Shown here one piece after another: positions 46,878 to 56,494 of a stretch of 64,000 nucleotides of DNA (position 1 is its first letter; the number at the start of each line of letters is the position of its first letter). Origin of the DNA: Leeuwenhoekiella aestuarii (GTDB taxonomy: Bacteria > Bacteroidota > Bacteroidia > Flavobacteriales > Flavobacteriaceae). Position numbers and translations under genes: made by a program. The stretch lies in NCBI RefSeq assembly GCF_004104055.1, contig NZ_QOVJ01000002.1, positions 434,001 through 498,000 on the forward strand. Reading direction: 5' to 3'. The notes beneath the pieces are model-generated. The model was not told where the DNA came from, made no database searches, and was given only the letters and a program-made list of their open reading frames with translations.

Positions 46878-46886
46878 TGATAATCA
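46878..46886 (+). promoter_or_regulatory. Fur/Zur-like half site before the TonB receptor
   Basis: TGATAATCA has TGAT/ATCA arms around one base and matches the core of Fur-family boxes (GATAATCAT). It lies 28 bases upstream of the receptor ATG and just before a small hairpin (ATCCT...AGGAT, 46887-46900). Confidence 0.35.
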
Positions 46887-46914
46887 TCCTGTAAAAGGAT
46901 ACAATTTTTCAAAT

Positions 46915-49317
46915 ATGAAATTTTTCAGTTTGATGCTTATGCTATTTCTAGGGATTCAGCTACAGGCTCAACAATGTAATTATAGTATTAGCGGTGTCGT
47001 GCGTGATTTTCACGATGGGGATGCATTAGTAAATTCTACCCTTAGTGTAAATGGCTTCGAGATTTATGCGCTATCTGATTTTGATGGAAACTATAAATTA
47101 GAAGGTTTATGTGCGGGAACCTACACGATCACAATTACTCACCCCGAGTGCGAGGTTGCCGAATTTACAGTGGAGGTAGCGGGTGATGTCAAGCGCGATT
47201 TTAAACTCGAGCATCACACTGAGGAGCTCAATTCAGTAACTGTAAAAGGACAAAATCTCACTAAAGGATCTGCCTCAAGTGCTGCTCAACTTTTACAGAC
47301 CGATGATCTGGAAAATTACAGCAACGCAAGTTTGGGGGATGCCCTTCGTGAAATTCCGGGTGTTTCATCCCTCAATACCGGAAGTACCGTTGTAAAACCT
47401 GTGATTCAGGGCTTGCACAGCAGTCGAGTGCTTATTATCAATAACGGTACGCGAATGGAAGATCAGGAGTGGGGCGTAGAGCACGCTCCCAATCTGGACC
47501 TTAATACTGCTGCTAATATAACGGTTGTTAAAGGAGCAAGTGCTTTGCGTTATGGCGGTGATGCCGTTGGAGGGGTAATCCTTACCCAATCTCCTAAAGC
47601 ACATGCCAAGGACACCCTGTATGGTAAAACCATTCTTAGCGGAGCTTCAAACGGTCGTGGCTACGGGGTTACTTCAACCTTGATGAAGGCTTATGAAAGT
47701 GGCTTTTATATTCAAGGCCAGGGTACCCGCAAGCGTTCGGGCGATCGTGAATCACCAGACTATGTTTTATCTAATACGGGAGTTTCTGAAAATGATTTTT
47801 CGGTAGGGATTGGTTTAGATAAGTTCACTTACGGTTTTGACGCGTATTACAGTATGTATGATGCCGAAATAGGAATTTTGAGGGCAAGTCATATTGGGAA
47901 TGTGAGTGATCTGGTAAGAGCTATAAACAGCGGAGAGCCCTTTTTTATCAGGGATTTTACCTATGATATCAATGCGCCTAAACAGGATGTTAGGCATCAT
48001 TTGGCCAAACTCAGTATGTTTAAACGCTTTGAGAAAGCAGGTAAATTAACGCTTGATTATTCTTTTCAACAAAACAACCGAAAGGAATTTGATATTAGGA
48101 GAGGGCGAAATGATCCCAGTCTTGATCTAAAATTGACCACGCATACCCTGCAAAGTAATTTTGCCTATGATGCGCGATCTGATTTTAAAGCAGATTTTGG
48201 GGTTGAAGCTTCCTATCAGGAAAATTTTCCGAATCCTGAAACAGATATCAGACGTTTGATACCTGATTATGAGATGTATACTTTTGGAACCTATGCAACG
48301 GCTTCATACGACCTTACGGAGAAGATAAAACTAGATGGAGGATTCAGATATGATTTTAGTGAAATAGATGCACAGAAGTTTTACCGCAATAGCAGCTGGG
48401 AAGATCGGGGTTATGATGTTGATTTTGCTGATATTATCGTAGAGCAGTTTGACAATCAGCTCTTGGTAAATCCGGTATTCGATTATCATAATTTTTCCGG
48501 GACTCTTGGAGGCAGGTATCAGTTTGCTAACAATTGGGATTTAAAACTCAATTTTAGTTCTGCTTCACGAGCGCCAAACCCTGCAGAATTGTTTAGTGAC
48601 GGGCTGCATCATTCGGCAGCCATTATTGAACTTGGTGATTTGCGCAACAAACAGGAGCAGTCCTTTAAGACCAGTCTGGAACTTAATGGTCAGAGCGGTG
48701 GATTTACTTTTGGGGTTAATCCCTTTTACAACCGAATCAACGACTTTATTATACTTGAACCTATAGGTGTGCAGTACACTAATCGTGGTGCTTTTCCGGT
48801 CCATGAATATAGACAGGTTGATGCGCGTTTGTACGGGGTAGATCTTCAGGCAGCCTATTACTTTAATGATAAGTTTGATATTAAAACTTCATTTGCCTAC
48901 GTCAATGGTCAGGATTTAGATCGCGACCGACCTTTAATTGATATGCCAGCGCCCAATGTGAATACGGTTTTATCTTTCCGCAAAGCGGAATGGAATAATC
49001 TAAATGTTTCCTTACGTAATCAAAGTGTTTTTAAGCAGACCCGTTTCCCTAATAATGATTTTCAGGTGAATTACATCAACGAATCAGGTTCTGAGGTAAC
49101 TGAAACTGTAAAGATTAGTGAATCTCCAGCTGCTTATAGCTTATTTCATATTGCATCTTCCGCAGAATTTAAGGTGCTTAATCAATCTACACTGACTTTA
49201 GGCCTCTATGTAGATAATGTTTTAAATACGGCCTATAGAGATTACTTAAATCGTCAGCGTTATTTTGCTGATGATTTGGGTAGAAATTTTCGAATTCAAA
49301 TTAAACTCAATTATTAA
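46915..49317 (+). CDS. TonB-dependent outer-membrane receptor, probable metal uptake (ZnuD-like)
   Basis: Receptor of 800 residues with signal peptide (to about 19, LQAQQ), carboxypeptidase-regulatory-like domain (22-100), plug (about 110-230) and 22-strand barrel to an aromatic end (IQIKLNY). The plug carries VIQGLHSSRVLIINNGTR, EDQEWGVEHAPNLD and GASALRYGGDAVGGVI, a family I associate with ZnuD-like and Cu/Zn receptors in Bacteroidota. There is no SusD gene and the neighbours are a His/Cys protein and a lipoprotein. The gene looks more G+C-rich than its surroundings. Substrate inferred as a metal ion or chelate. Confidence 0.88.
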   Translation: MKFFSLMLMLFLGIQLQAQQCNYSISGVVRDFHDGDALVNSTLSVNGFEIYALSDFDGNYKLEGLCAGTYTITITHPECEVAEFTVEVAGDVKRDFKLEHHTEELNSVTVKGQNLTKGSASSAAQLLQTDDLENYSNASLGDALREIPGVSSLNTGSTVVKPVIQGLHSSRVLIINNGTRMEDQEWGVEHAPNLDLNTAANITVVKGASALRYGGDAVGGVILTQSPKAHAKDTLYGKTILSGASNGRGYGVTSTLMKAYESGFYIQGQGTRKRSGDRESPDYVLSNTGVSENDFSVGIGLDKFTYGFDAYYSMYDAEIGILRASHIGNVSDLVRAINSGEPFFIRDFTYDINAPKQDVRHHLAKLSMFKRFEKAGKLTLDYSFQQNNRKEFDIRRGRNDPSLDLKLTTHTLQSNFAYDARSDFKADFGVEASYQENFPNPETDIRRLIPDYEMYTFGTYATASYDLTEKIKLDGGFRYDFSEIDAQKFYRNSSWEDRGYDVDFADIIVEQFDNQLLVNPVFDYHNFSGTLGGRYQFANNWDLKLNFSSASRAPNPAELFSDGLHHSAAIIELGDLRNKQEQSFKTSLELNGQSGGFTFGVNPFYNRINDFIILEPIGVQYTNRGAFPVHEYRQVDARLYGVDLQAAYYFNDKFDIKTSFAYVNGQDLDRDRPLIDMPAPNVNTVLSFRKAEWNNLNVSLRNQSVFKQTRFPNNDFQVNYINESGSEVTETVKISESPAAYSLFHIASSAEFKVLNQSTLTLGLYVDNVLNTAYRDYLNRQRYFADDLGRNFRIQIKLNY

Positions 49318-49331
49318 ATACAAATTAAATC

Positions 49332-49919
49332 ATGAAAAATCTAAAAATTCTAAGTCTACTGTTTATAGCAACACTAACATTTAGTTCTTGTTCAAACGAC
49401 GACGACAATACACCTGAACTCATCAATGAAGAAGAGGTTATTACAACCATAACAGTAACTTTAGTTCCACAAACCGGAGAAACCGTTACACTTACTTCAC
49501 AGGATCTTGATGGTGATGGTCCTGACGAGCCTGTTGTAGACGTTTCTGGCTCTTTACAAGCAGGTATGAGCTATACTGGTTCAGTTCTTCTTCAAAACGA
49601 GACTGTTTCTCCTGCCGAAATTATCAATGAGGAGATTGAAGAGGAAGCAGACGAACACCAGTTTTTCTATCAGGTTGGTTCAGGTCTTAATGCTACTGTA
49701 AGTTATGCTGATACTGAAAATGACTATCTGACTAATGGCAGTACCAATCCTGTGGGAATTGATTTCACCTTACTTGCAGGTACCGCTTCAGAGGGTCAGC
49801 TTACCGTTACCCTACGTCACGAGCCTAATAAAGGTGCCGAAGGTGTAAGTGAAGGTGATTTAAGCAATGCAGGGGGAGAGACTGATATTGCTCAAACTTT
49901 TGAGATTGTTATCGAATAA
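49332..49919 (+). CDS. Lipoprotein of unknown function linked to the TonB receptor
   Basis: A 195-residue lipoprotein (Cys in TFSSCSNDDD, about residue 20) with an Asp-rich start and beta-sandwich-like repeats (VTVTLVPQTGETVTLTSQDL, GSVLLQNETV). Acidic-His stretch EEIEEEADEHQFFYQVG (about 100-118) could bind a metal. Database entries for such proteins are often called type 1 periplasmic binding fold superfamily, a label I cannot confirm here. It starts 14 bases after the receptor stop and is the last gene before a terminator. Confidence 0.75.
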   Translation: MKNLKILSLLFIATLTFSSCSNDDDNTPELINEEEVITTITVTLVPQTGETVTLTSQDLDGDGPDEPVVDVSGSLQAGMSYTGSVLLQNETVSPAEIINEEIEEEADEHQFFYQVGSGLNATVSYADTENDYLTNGSTNPVGIDFTLLAGTASEGQLTVTLRHEPNKGAEGVSEGDLSNAGGETDIAQTFEIVIE

Positions 49920-49942
49920 ATAATCTTTAAGTTACAGGAAAT

Positions 49943-49976
49943 AAAAAATGCTCCGCAATTTGCGGAGCATTTTTTT
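49943..49976. terminator. Bidirectional terminator
   Basis: A 15-bp perfect stem (core TGCTCCGCA / TGCGGAGCA) and 3-base loop, with A and T runs on both sides, between the lipoprotein and rpoD. Confidence 0.92.
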
Positions 49977-49997
49977 ATTTTGAATCGAGGATAAAAC

Positions 49998-50864
49998 CTA
50001 TCCTAAATAGGTTTTAAGCACTTTACTTCTAGAAGTGTGACGCAATCTTCTAATTCCTTTTTCACGTATCTGACGTACGCGTTCACGGCTTAGATCAAAC
50101 ATTTCACCTATTTCCTGAAGTGTATGAGGTTGCTCACCACCCAAACCATAGTTTAATTTGATTACATCAGACTCACGAGGAGACAATGTTTCTAAAGCGC
50201 GCTCAATCTCAGTTCCTAAAGATTCCTGCATCAAATCTGCATCAGGATTAGGAGACTCACCAGATTTTAGTACATCATAAAGATTAGAATCATTCTCACC
50301 TTCTTTAAAGGGTGCATCCATAGAAAGGTTACGACCAGAATTCTTCATAGCTAACTTTACTTTAGCTACAGTCATATCCAGTTCTTTTGCAATCTCATCT
50401 GCAGATGGTGGACGCTCTAAACTTTGTTCTAAATAAGAAAATGCTTTGTTGATCTTGCTTATTGTACCAATTTTATTAAGCGGTAAACGCACCGTTCTTG
50501 AATGCTCTGAAATAGCCTGAAGAATAGATTGACGAATCCACCACACAGCATAAGAGATAAACTTAAAACCACGTGTTTCATCAAAACGCTTTGCCGCTTT
50601 AACAAGACCTACATTTCCTTCGTTGATCAAATCAGGTAATTTTAATCCCTGATTTTGATATTGTTTTGCAACAGATACCACAAAACGCAAATTAGCCTTC
50701 GTTAATCGTTCTAAAGCAATCTGATCGCCTTCACGAATACGTTGTGCCAACTCGACCTCCTCATCAGCGGTAATCATATCGAGTTTACTTACATCTTGTA
50801 AATAGGTGTTTAAAGATTTTGATTCCCGATTGGTTACCTGCTTGGTGATTTTGAGTTGTCTCAT
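49998..50864 (-). CDS. rpoD: Primary RNA polymerase sigma factor RpoD/SigA
   Basis: A 288-residue group 1-type sigma factor of the short Bacteroidota form, lacking region 1.1. Region 2 is visible in [42 protein letters not shown] and [15 protein letters not shown], and region 4.2 in [24 protein letters not shown]. It directs recognition of the TTG/TAnnTTTG promoters seen in this window. It is transcribed alone from about 50,900. Confidence 0.96.
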   Translation of the reverse strand: MRQLKITKQVTNRESKSLNTYLQDVSKLDMITADEEVELAQRIREGDQIALERLTKANLRFVVSVAKQYQNQGLKLPDLINEGNVGLVKAAKRFDETRGFKFISYAVWWIRQSILQAISEHSRTVRLPLNKIGTISKINKAFSYLEQSLERPPSADEIAKELDMTVAKVKLAMKNSGRNLSMDAPFKEGENDSNLYDVLKSGESPNPDADLMQESLGTEIERALETLSPRESDVIKLNYGLGGEQPHTLQEIGEMFDLSRERVRQIREKGIRRLRHTSRSKVLKTYLG

Positions 50865-50996
50865 ATGAAATTTATTTTTTTAAAGTAAATAGGATGTATT
50901 ATAACATGGATAAATGTAAAATCAAATTAAAATGCACTTTTTATGATAACTTTAGCATTTATCTATGTTTTTTTTAATTATATGATAAGGACCAAC

Positions 50997-53507
50997 CTAA
51001 TTATCCTCATCGTTTTTCTTTTTCCTTTTTAAGAACGAAAAGAATCCTTTTCTAGTATCTTCTTCCTCTTCTTGATTAACTTCTTCTTCGCTCGGTAATG
51101 GCTCTTCTTCTGTTCTTATGATAGAACCATTATCATCCAGATACACCTTTTTTCTGAATTTTTGATCTTCTTTACTAAATATAGACTCAAAAAATTGACG
51201 CACTTGTGAAGTACTGTCTTTTACAATAGGAGGGCAGTTGAGTGCATCAGCAACTTCTGAAGATGGCGCCTTAAACCGTTGTTTGGTTAAAGAAGCATAG
51301 GTCGTGTCATTATTAAGACGTTGCATAAACTTTGCATAAATTGGCAGAGCCGAATTAGCACCCGCACCTAAACCTGTACTACTAAAACCTATTCTATAAT
51401 CATCGTTTCCTACCCAAGTCACTGCAACCATATAAGGAGTAATCCCTACAAACCAACCATCTTTGTTATCCTGAGTGGTCCCGGTCTTTCCTGCAATATC
51501 ATTTTTAAGCTTATATGTATACCTTAGTCGGGTTGCAGTCCCTTCACTTACAGTCCCACGCATCATTTCTATCATTGCTTGCCTTGTAAAATTGCGCATT
51601 ACAGATTTTTCTGGCGTTTCTGGCGTGAAATCTACAATAGTTTTACCTGCACGGTCCACAATCTTAGTGATATAGAGAGGCTTCATTGGTTTTCCGCCAT
51701 TTACAAATGAAGTATAAGCAGAAGCCAGATCGCGCATTTTTATTTGAGCTGTTCCTAAAGCAAGTGAAGGGACTTGAGGTAACTTTGAAGGAATCCCCAT
51801 TTTATGGGCTTGATTAATAACTTTACCAATGCCTACATCGAGCAAAACTTTTACAGCAACGGTGTTAACCGAATTACTCAAAGCTCCTTTTAAGGAGTAT
51901 TTTAAATCTTCACCCTCACCACCTGAGTTTGATGGTGACCATTCTTTATTGTTGAAATAGTAAAGTTCTTGTTCTCCACTATAATAAGTACACGGATCAA
52001 CTCCTTGTTCTAGTGCAGTTGTGTAAACAAATGGTTTAAATGTAGATCCTACCATACGCTCACTTTGACTTACGTGGTCATATTTAAAATTTTCAAAATC
52101 AATACCGCCAATGTATGCTAATACACCACCGGTCTCAGGATCTAGAGCTATAAAGCCACAGTTTAGAAGCGATAAGTAATGGGCAAGGCTATCTCTCACT
52201 GAAATAGATTGAGTCGTTTCATCACTATTCCAGTCAAATATTGTTCTGTTTCTTTTTACATCAAGTGAATCTTCAAGGGCTTCTTGAGAAATACTATCTT
52301 TTACTAACTTTTTATAGTAAGGTAGTTTTTTTAAGCTGGGTTCTAAAATTGATTTGCGTTTCCAGGGGGCATAGTTGCCATATGCTTTTTCATATTGAGT
52401 TTGCAACGCTGCCATTTGCTCACGCATTCCGGCTTCTGCATATTCTTGCATTTGCTTATCTAGGGTGGTATGTATAATAAGGCCATCCTGATAAAGGTCA
52501 TAGGCGCTTCCGTCTGCTTTAGTATAATTTTTCAGGAGTTCTTTAGCCTCTTTACGTATAAGTTCTCTAAAATAAGGTGCTATACCTAAATCTGTCCTTT
52601 TTTGATAACTTAGAACGATCGTATCTCGCTCCATTCCAACAGTGTCCCGAGGTTTTAAATACTTATACCGAAGCATTTGATTGATAACTACATCTCTTCT
52701 TTTTTTAGCTCTGTCTGGATGTACACGTGGATTGTAACTGTTGTTTGCCTTTAGAGTCCCAACTAATATTGCTGCCTCATTTAAGGTTAAAAGTTCTGTG
52801 TTTTTATTGAAAAACTTCTGACTGGCACTTTCAATTCCGTATGTGTTGTCAGGGAACGGAACGGTATTGAGGTAGAGATTTATAATTTCATCTTTTGTAT
52901 ATACGTCTTCAATACGCTGGGCAACAATAAACTCTTTAAATTTTGAAATGACCAGATTGAAAGTTCCTCCGCCGGGTCTTCCGTAGATATTTTTAACCAA
53001 TTGCTGGGTGAGTGTACTACCACCTCCAGAAGACTCGTCTTGCATAAGAAGAGTCTTAAAAAACACCCGCATCAAACTCAATTTATCAACACCATCGTGC
53101 TTGTAAAAACGAGCGTCTTCGGTAGCAATTAAGGCATTTTTTAAATGTGGTGGAATCTCATCAAAACCTATAGGTCTGCGATCAAAAATATAATATTTCC
53201 CTATGTTTTTACCGTTGCGATCTACCAGTTGAGTAGCTAAGGATTGTTCTAAGTGGGTGAGTTCATATTTAGAAGGAAGATCTCCCCAAAATCCCATATA
53301 AATACTCAGAAAGAATATTGAAAATATAAAGAAAAAAGAACCTATAACGAGTAAAGGGTAACGAACCCATTTTCTTTTTATAGCACTGTGAAATTTTAAA
53401 GCAGCAAATCTAAAACCGATTTCTACATACTTTAAAACCTTTGTAAAAAGTGTAAAAGCTTTGTTTTTAAAAGAAGTGATATTCTTATTTTCTAAGGGGT
53501 TCTTCAT
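50997..53507 (-). CDS. Penicillin-binding protein 1A
   Basis: Bifunctional class A PBP of 836 residues. A TM anchor (about 50-72) precedes the GT51 glycosyltransferase with catalytic Glu in TEDARFYKHDG and STLTQQLVKN. The transpeptidase domain has SxxK in GSTFKPF, SNSVN and KTGTTQDN. A basic/acidic C-terminal tail (EEDTRKGFFSFLKRKK) follows. It polymerises and crosslinks peptidoglycan at the inner membrane. A cytoplasmic N-terminal extension of about 45 residues is noted. No partner gene lies beside it. Confidence 0.95.
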   Translation of the reverse strand: MKNPLENKNITSFKNKAFTLFTKVLKYVEIGFRFAALKFHSAIKRKWVRYPLLVIGSFFFIFSIFFLSIYMGFWGDLPSKYELTHLEQSLATQLVDRNGKNIGKYYIFDRRPIGFDEIPPHLKNALIATEDARFYKHDGVDKLSLMRVFFKTLLMQDESSGGGSTLTQQLVKNIYGRPGGGTFNLVISKFKEFIVAQRIEDVYTKDEIINLYLNTVPFPDNTYGIESASQKFFNKNTELLTLNEAAILVGTLKANNSYNPRVHPDRAKKRRDVVINQMLRYKYLKPRDTVGMERDTIVLSYQKRTDLGIAPYFRELIRKEAKELLKNYTKADGSAYDLYQDGLIIHTTLDKQMQEYAEAGMREQMAALQTQYEKAYGNYAPWKRKSILEPSLKKLPYYKKLVKDSISQEALEDSLDVKRNRTIFDWNSDETTQSISVRDSLAHYLSLLNCGFIALDPETGGVLAYIGGIDFENFKYDHVSQSERMVGSTFKPFVYTTALEQGVDPCTYYSGEQELYYFNNKEWSPSNSGGEGEDLKYSLKGALSNSVNTVAVKVLLDVGIGKVINQAHKMGIPSKLPQVPSLALGTAQIKMRDLASAYTSFVNGGKPMKPLYITKIVDRAGKTIVDFTPETPEKSVMRNFTRQAMIEMMRGTVSEGTATRLRYTYKLKNDIAGKTGTTQDNKDGWFVGITPYMVAVTWVGNDDYRIGFSSTGLGAGANSALPIYAKFMQRLNNDTTYASLTKQRFKAPSSEVADALNCPPIVKDSTSQVRQFFESIFSKEDQKFRKKVYLDDNGSIIRTEEEPLPSEEEVNQEEEEDTRKGFFSFLKRKKKNDEDN

Positions 53508-53659
53508 AAAAGAACAAATGTAGTGGTAATCTTTAAAGCTATCTACAGTGGTTTACATTACTTTAACAACTATTTTTTGATTTTAGTGTAACAAAAAGTT
53601 AACTGGTCCGTCTACTTTATATAACATCAATCAAGAAGTTCTTTAAAATTCAGATTTTG

Positions 53660-53825
53660 TATAAAACTAGTTGCCGGCTCTGTTGGCGAGATGTTTTAGA
53701 ACGTGTTAGGCTTGCTTCCTTTTATTAAGGAAAAGAGCTTGATAATAGGAAGCTGATTTTTCAAGATAAAATCAAATCAATCACAAACGGGCAGTTATCT
53801 GATTCTTTTAGATAGCTGCTTTTTT
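53660..53825 (+). ncRNA. Candidate small RNA (speculative)
   Basis: The 5' end is not defined. The case rests on the strong terminator at 53791-53825 and on alternative pairings GCTTCC (53713-53718) with GGAAGC (53748-53753) and TTCCTT with AAGGAA inside the region. No promoter of the TAnnTTTG type was found at a fitting place. It could be a 6S-like or regulatory RNA, or a remnant. Confidence 0.25.
53791..53825 (+). terminator. Forward terminator without a forward gene
   Basis: GCAGTTATCT (53791-53800) pairs with AGATAGCTGC (53810-53819) with one wobble, a 9-base loop and a T run on the plus strand. On the minus strand no T run follows. Both flanking genes are on the minus strand. Confidence 0.7.
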
Positions 53826-53879
53826 ATTGGCATAGCAAAAGGATTTAATATTCCGAAGCTTGCCCCAGAGTAGTTTACT

Positions 53880-55679
53880 TTATAAAAGTGTTGCAAGTAG
53901 AAGCGTACCGGCAACACAAAGAATGATCGAGAGAATTCCACCTATAATAAAAAAGTGCTTGAATTTGTAAATCCCCAGGTTGTAAATCAAGGTGTTAGTC
54001 TGATAACCTACCGGAGTGAAAAAACTAAAATTTGCTGCAAACATAACTGCGAGTATAAAAGGTTTTGCAGAAAGATCTAAGCCGCTAGCTACTGTAATTG
54101 CAATAGGAGTCATAATTACCGCAGTAGCATTGTTTGAAATACTACCGCTTAAAACCATTGTTATTAAAAATAATGCCCCTAATACAAATAAATTGTCTTT
54201 CCCCTCAAAAAGCATAAGTAAATGCTCAGATAGCCAAATATCTGCTCCGCTGTTTGTCATTGCAACTCCTAATGGAATCATACCGGCTAATAAGAAAAAA
54301 ATTTGCCAGTCAATTTTATGATAAATCTTATTCATCTCAAGGCTTTTAGTTGCTAATAACAATGCAATCCCGGTAAGCGAACTAGCCAAAATACTTAAAA
54401 CACCTGATGCTGCCAGACCTATAACCGTCAATAAAATTGCAAGTGTTATATACTTTCGGGTCTTGTTTTTGGGTTCAAAGGGCTCATGTGTTCTAAGAAT
54501 TACAATACCTTCTAAATTCTCTAAAGTATTCAGTTCTGCCTGAGTTATTTCTAATAGAATTCGATCCCCTGGTTTTATGCGAATCTGATCTAAATCTTTA
54601 CGAATTAGGCGTTCTCGTGTGTTGCGAATATTTTTTCGTTTTTTAATTGCTACGGGTAATGCTCCTTCAAGTTTAAAACGCTTTAAACTGTTAAGCGTAT
54701 TCCCTATAAAAGTAGATCCCGGCAAAATTAAAACTTCCACTAAATGGATTTCAGATTCTGGATTCTCTTCCTCATTCTCTTTTGATTTTTCGGTATTTTT
54801 CTTAGAGAGTCCTTCTTCGGCAGAAATTTGTTCTACCGTTTCTAGATCTGCCATGACCACTAAGCGATCCCCTTGAGCTAAGGTGATGTATTTTCCGGGA
54901 GCATTTGTAACATCACTACCCCGAATGAGTTTCAATAGTGTTACATTAGGTGTATTTAAAAATGAAATATTTTTTATTGATTTACTTATTAGTGGAGAAT
55001 CGTCATTAATAGTTAACGTAGTGATGAGTTCATCAAGCTTATAATCTAGCTCCAGACTTTCAGAAGCATTTTTAGCAGGTAAAAAGCGAGAAGCACTAGT
55101 TATTACTACAATACCTATAACAAGAAAAATACATCCAAAAAGAGCAAATTCAAAAAAGCCAAGCTTTTCAACTCCGCGGTTTTGAGCTATAGAATTTACA
55201 ATGAGGTTTGTAGAAGTACCCATTAGTGTGCAACTACCGCCTAAAATACCTGCGAATGAAACCGGCAACAACAATTTTCCGGCAGCAATCCCATAACGTT
55301 CTGCCAGTTGAAAGATGATCTTTATAAAGATAATTACAACTGCTGTAGTACTTATAAATGCTGAAATACCTGCGGTTATAAACATAAAAACAGGAATGAG
55401 CAGGAGTAGAGGGAGTATGCTTAAACGCTGTAACCCTTTAGCAAACCAAGCTATAACACCGTTATCTTCTAGCGCAACTGCTATAATCATTAAAGCTAAA
55501 ACGGTTATTGTTGCCGAATTGGAAAAACCACTTATGCCTTCTTCTGGACTAACTAAACCCAGTAGGATCAAAGAAACCACAATAAACATTGCAATCTTGT
55601 CAACAGGAAAGAGTTCGGTCACAAAAAAGAAAATAGTTAAACCGAGGATAATAAAAACTTCAATGATTGCAATATCCAT
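53880..55679 (-). CDS. SLC13/DASS family permease with TrkA-C (RCK_C) domains
   Basis: A 599-residue transporter with two membrane blocks (about 5-200 and 400-599) of the DASS/CitMHS type (NSATITVLALMIIAVALE, GSCTLMGTSTNLIVN, SGSISNNATAVIMTP). Between them lies a soluble section of about 190 residues with two RCK_C-like domains (KLIRGSDVTNAPGKYITLAQ, DQIRIKPGDRILLE). Anion substrates of relatives include sulfate and dicarboxylates; specificity unknown. The soluble part is likely regulatory. It is transcribed alone. Confidence 0.9.
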   Translation of the reverse strand: MDIAIIEVFIILGLTIFFFVTELFPVDKIAMFIVVSLILLGLVSPEEGISGFSNSATITVLALMIIAVALEDNGVIAWFAKGLQRLSILPLLLLIPVFMFITAGISAFISTTAVVIIFIKIIFQLAERYGIAAGKLLLPVSFAGILGGSCTLMGTSTNLIVNSIAQNRGVEKLGFFEFALFGCIFLVIGIVVITSASRFLPAKNASESLELDYKLDELITTLTINDDSPLISKSIKNISFLNTPNVTLLKLIRGSDVTNAPGKYITLAQGDRLVVMADLETVEQISAEEGLSKKNTEKSKENEEENPESEIHLVEVLILPGSTFIGNTLNSLKRFKLEGALPVAIKKRKNIRNTRERLIRKDLDQIRIKPGDRILLEITQAELNTLENLEGIVILRTHEPFEPKNKTRKYITLAILLTVIGLAASGVLSILASSLTGIALLLATKSLEMNKIYHKIDWQIFFLLAGMIPLGVAMTNSGADIWLSEHLLMLFEGKDNLFVLGALFLITMVLSGSISNNATAVIMTPIAITVASGLDLSAKPFILAVMFAANFSFFTPVGYQTNTLIYNLGIYKFKHFFIIGGILSIILCVAGTLLLATLL

Positions 55680-55786
55680 AAAATTAAGCTGAGATTTTTA
55701 AGCTAAATTTATAATGAAACTTAAAATCATTTTGCCAAATATTACTTAAACAATACACAATCAAAATAGGTTATAAGTAGAATTGA

Positions 55787-55794
55787 TATTTTTG
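55787..55794 (+). promoter_or_regulatory. Promoter -7 box for Crp/Fnr gene
   Basis: TATTTTTG matches TAnnTTTG, 20 bases before the ATG at 55815. Confidence 0.5.
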
Positions 55795-55814
55795 AATTTA
55801 TCTAACATTAGTTT

Positions 55815-56396
55815 ATGTATGAATCTATACGTTCTCACGTAGAAGAAATTATTCAAATTTCTGATGAGGAATTTGAAGAGTTTAAGAGTATTCTAGCTCC
55901 GCAACGATTGCGAAAAAAAGAGTTTCTCATTCAGCCCGGTTCGTTTGTAGATACAGAATATTATGTTGTGGAAGGTTGTGTAGAAGCTTTTCATACTTCA
56001 GAAGCAGGAGAGCAATCTGTTGTGCAGTTTGCTATTGAAGATTGGTGGATAAGTGATTTCTCGGCTTTTTTTAATGAAACACCAGCACGATTGAGCGTTA
56101 GTTGTTTAGAAGATTCTTTGGTTTTAGGATTGAAGAAAAATAATCTGGAAGAACTGTATAAACGAATACCAAATTTTGAACGATTTTTCAGGATCAAGAC
56201 AACCAGAGCATTTATAAGTTTGACTGCTCGTATACAAGCGGGATTAGAAAAGAACAGTAAACAACGGTATTTAGATTTTTGTAAAACTTATTCTAATATA
56301 GAAAAGCGGGTTCCTAATTATAGAATCGCGAGTTATCTGGGCATTAAGCCAGAATCTTTGAGTAGAATCAGAAAAGAGCTTTCAGTACTTGATTAA
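55815..56396 (+). CDS. Crp/Fnr family transcriptional regulator
   Basis: A 193-residue regulator with an N-terminal cyclic-nucleotide-type beta barrel (about 15-120; FLIQPGSFVDTEYYVVEGCVEAF) and C-terminal winged helix with recognition segment YRIASYLGIKPESLSRIRKEL. There is no Cys cluster for an Fe-S sensor, so it is not a classical Fnr. The ligand is unknown. It is followed 98 bases later by an SDR gene on the same strand, whose region carries repeat sites. A target relation is inferred only from position. Confidence 0.9.
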   Translation: MYESIRSHVEEIIQISDEEFEEFKSILAPQRLRKKEFLIQPGSFVDTEYYVVEGCVEAFHTSEAGEQSVVQFAIEDWWISDFSAFFNETPARLSVSCLEDSLVLGLKKNNLEELYKRIPNFERFFRIKTTRAFISLTARIQAGLEKNSKQRYLDFCKTYSNIEKRVPNYRIASYLGIKPESLSRIRKELSVLD

Positions 56397-56412
56397 CACT
56401 GATTAACATCAT
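56387..56412 (+). promoter_or_regulatory. Tandem GATTAACA repeats, possible Crp/Fnr site
   Basis: GATTAACAC and GATTAACAT are direct repeats ten bases apart, overlapping the end of the regulator gene. Together they also form a TGAT/ATCA dyad with a 14-base spacer, about 80 bases before the SDR start. Confidence 0.3.
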
Positions 56413-56471
56413 TTGAAACTTATTAACAGGTTAAACTAACATAGGTCAACTTCTGCTACCTGTTGGGTTTA

Positions 56472-56479
56472 TAGTTTTG
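56472..56479 (+). promoter_or_regulatory. Promoter -7 box for SDR gene
   Basis: TAGTTTTG matches TAnnTTTG, 15 bases before the ATG. Confidence 0.5.
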
Positions 56480-56494
56480 TAAAAAACATTACTT

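Larger units (their letters stand above)
53508..53879. other. 372-base intergenic region between two minus-strand genes
   Basis: It holds the PBP1A upstream region and, at 53791-53825, a forward-facing terminator with no forward gene before it. In between is a stretch able to fold (ATTCCT-like hairpin at 53713-53733: TTCCTT/AAGGAA, and GCTTCC/GGAAGC). A candidate small RNA is listed separately. No protein frame of note is seen. Confidence 0.6.

Noticed and set aside
46915-49317. SusC-type polysaccharide receptor
   Set aside because: No SusD gene follows; the plug motifs and neighbours point to metal uptake.
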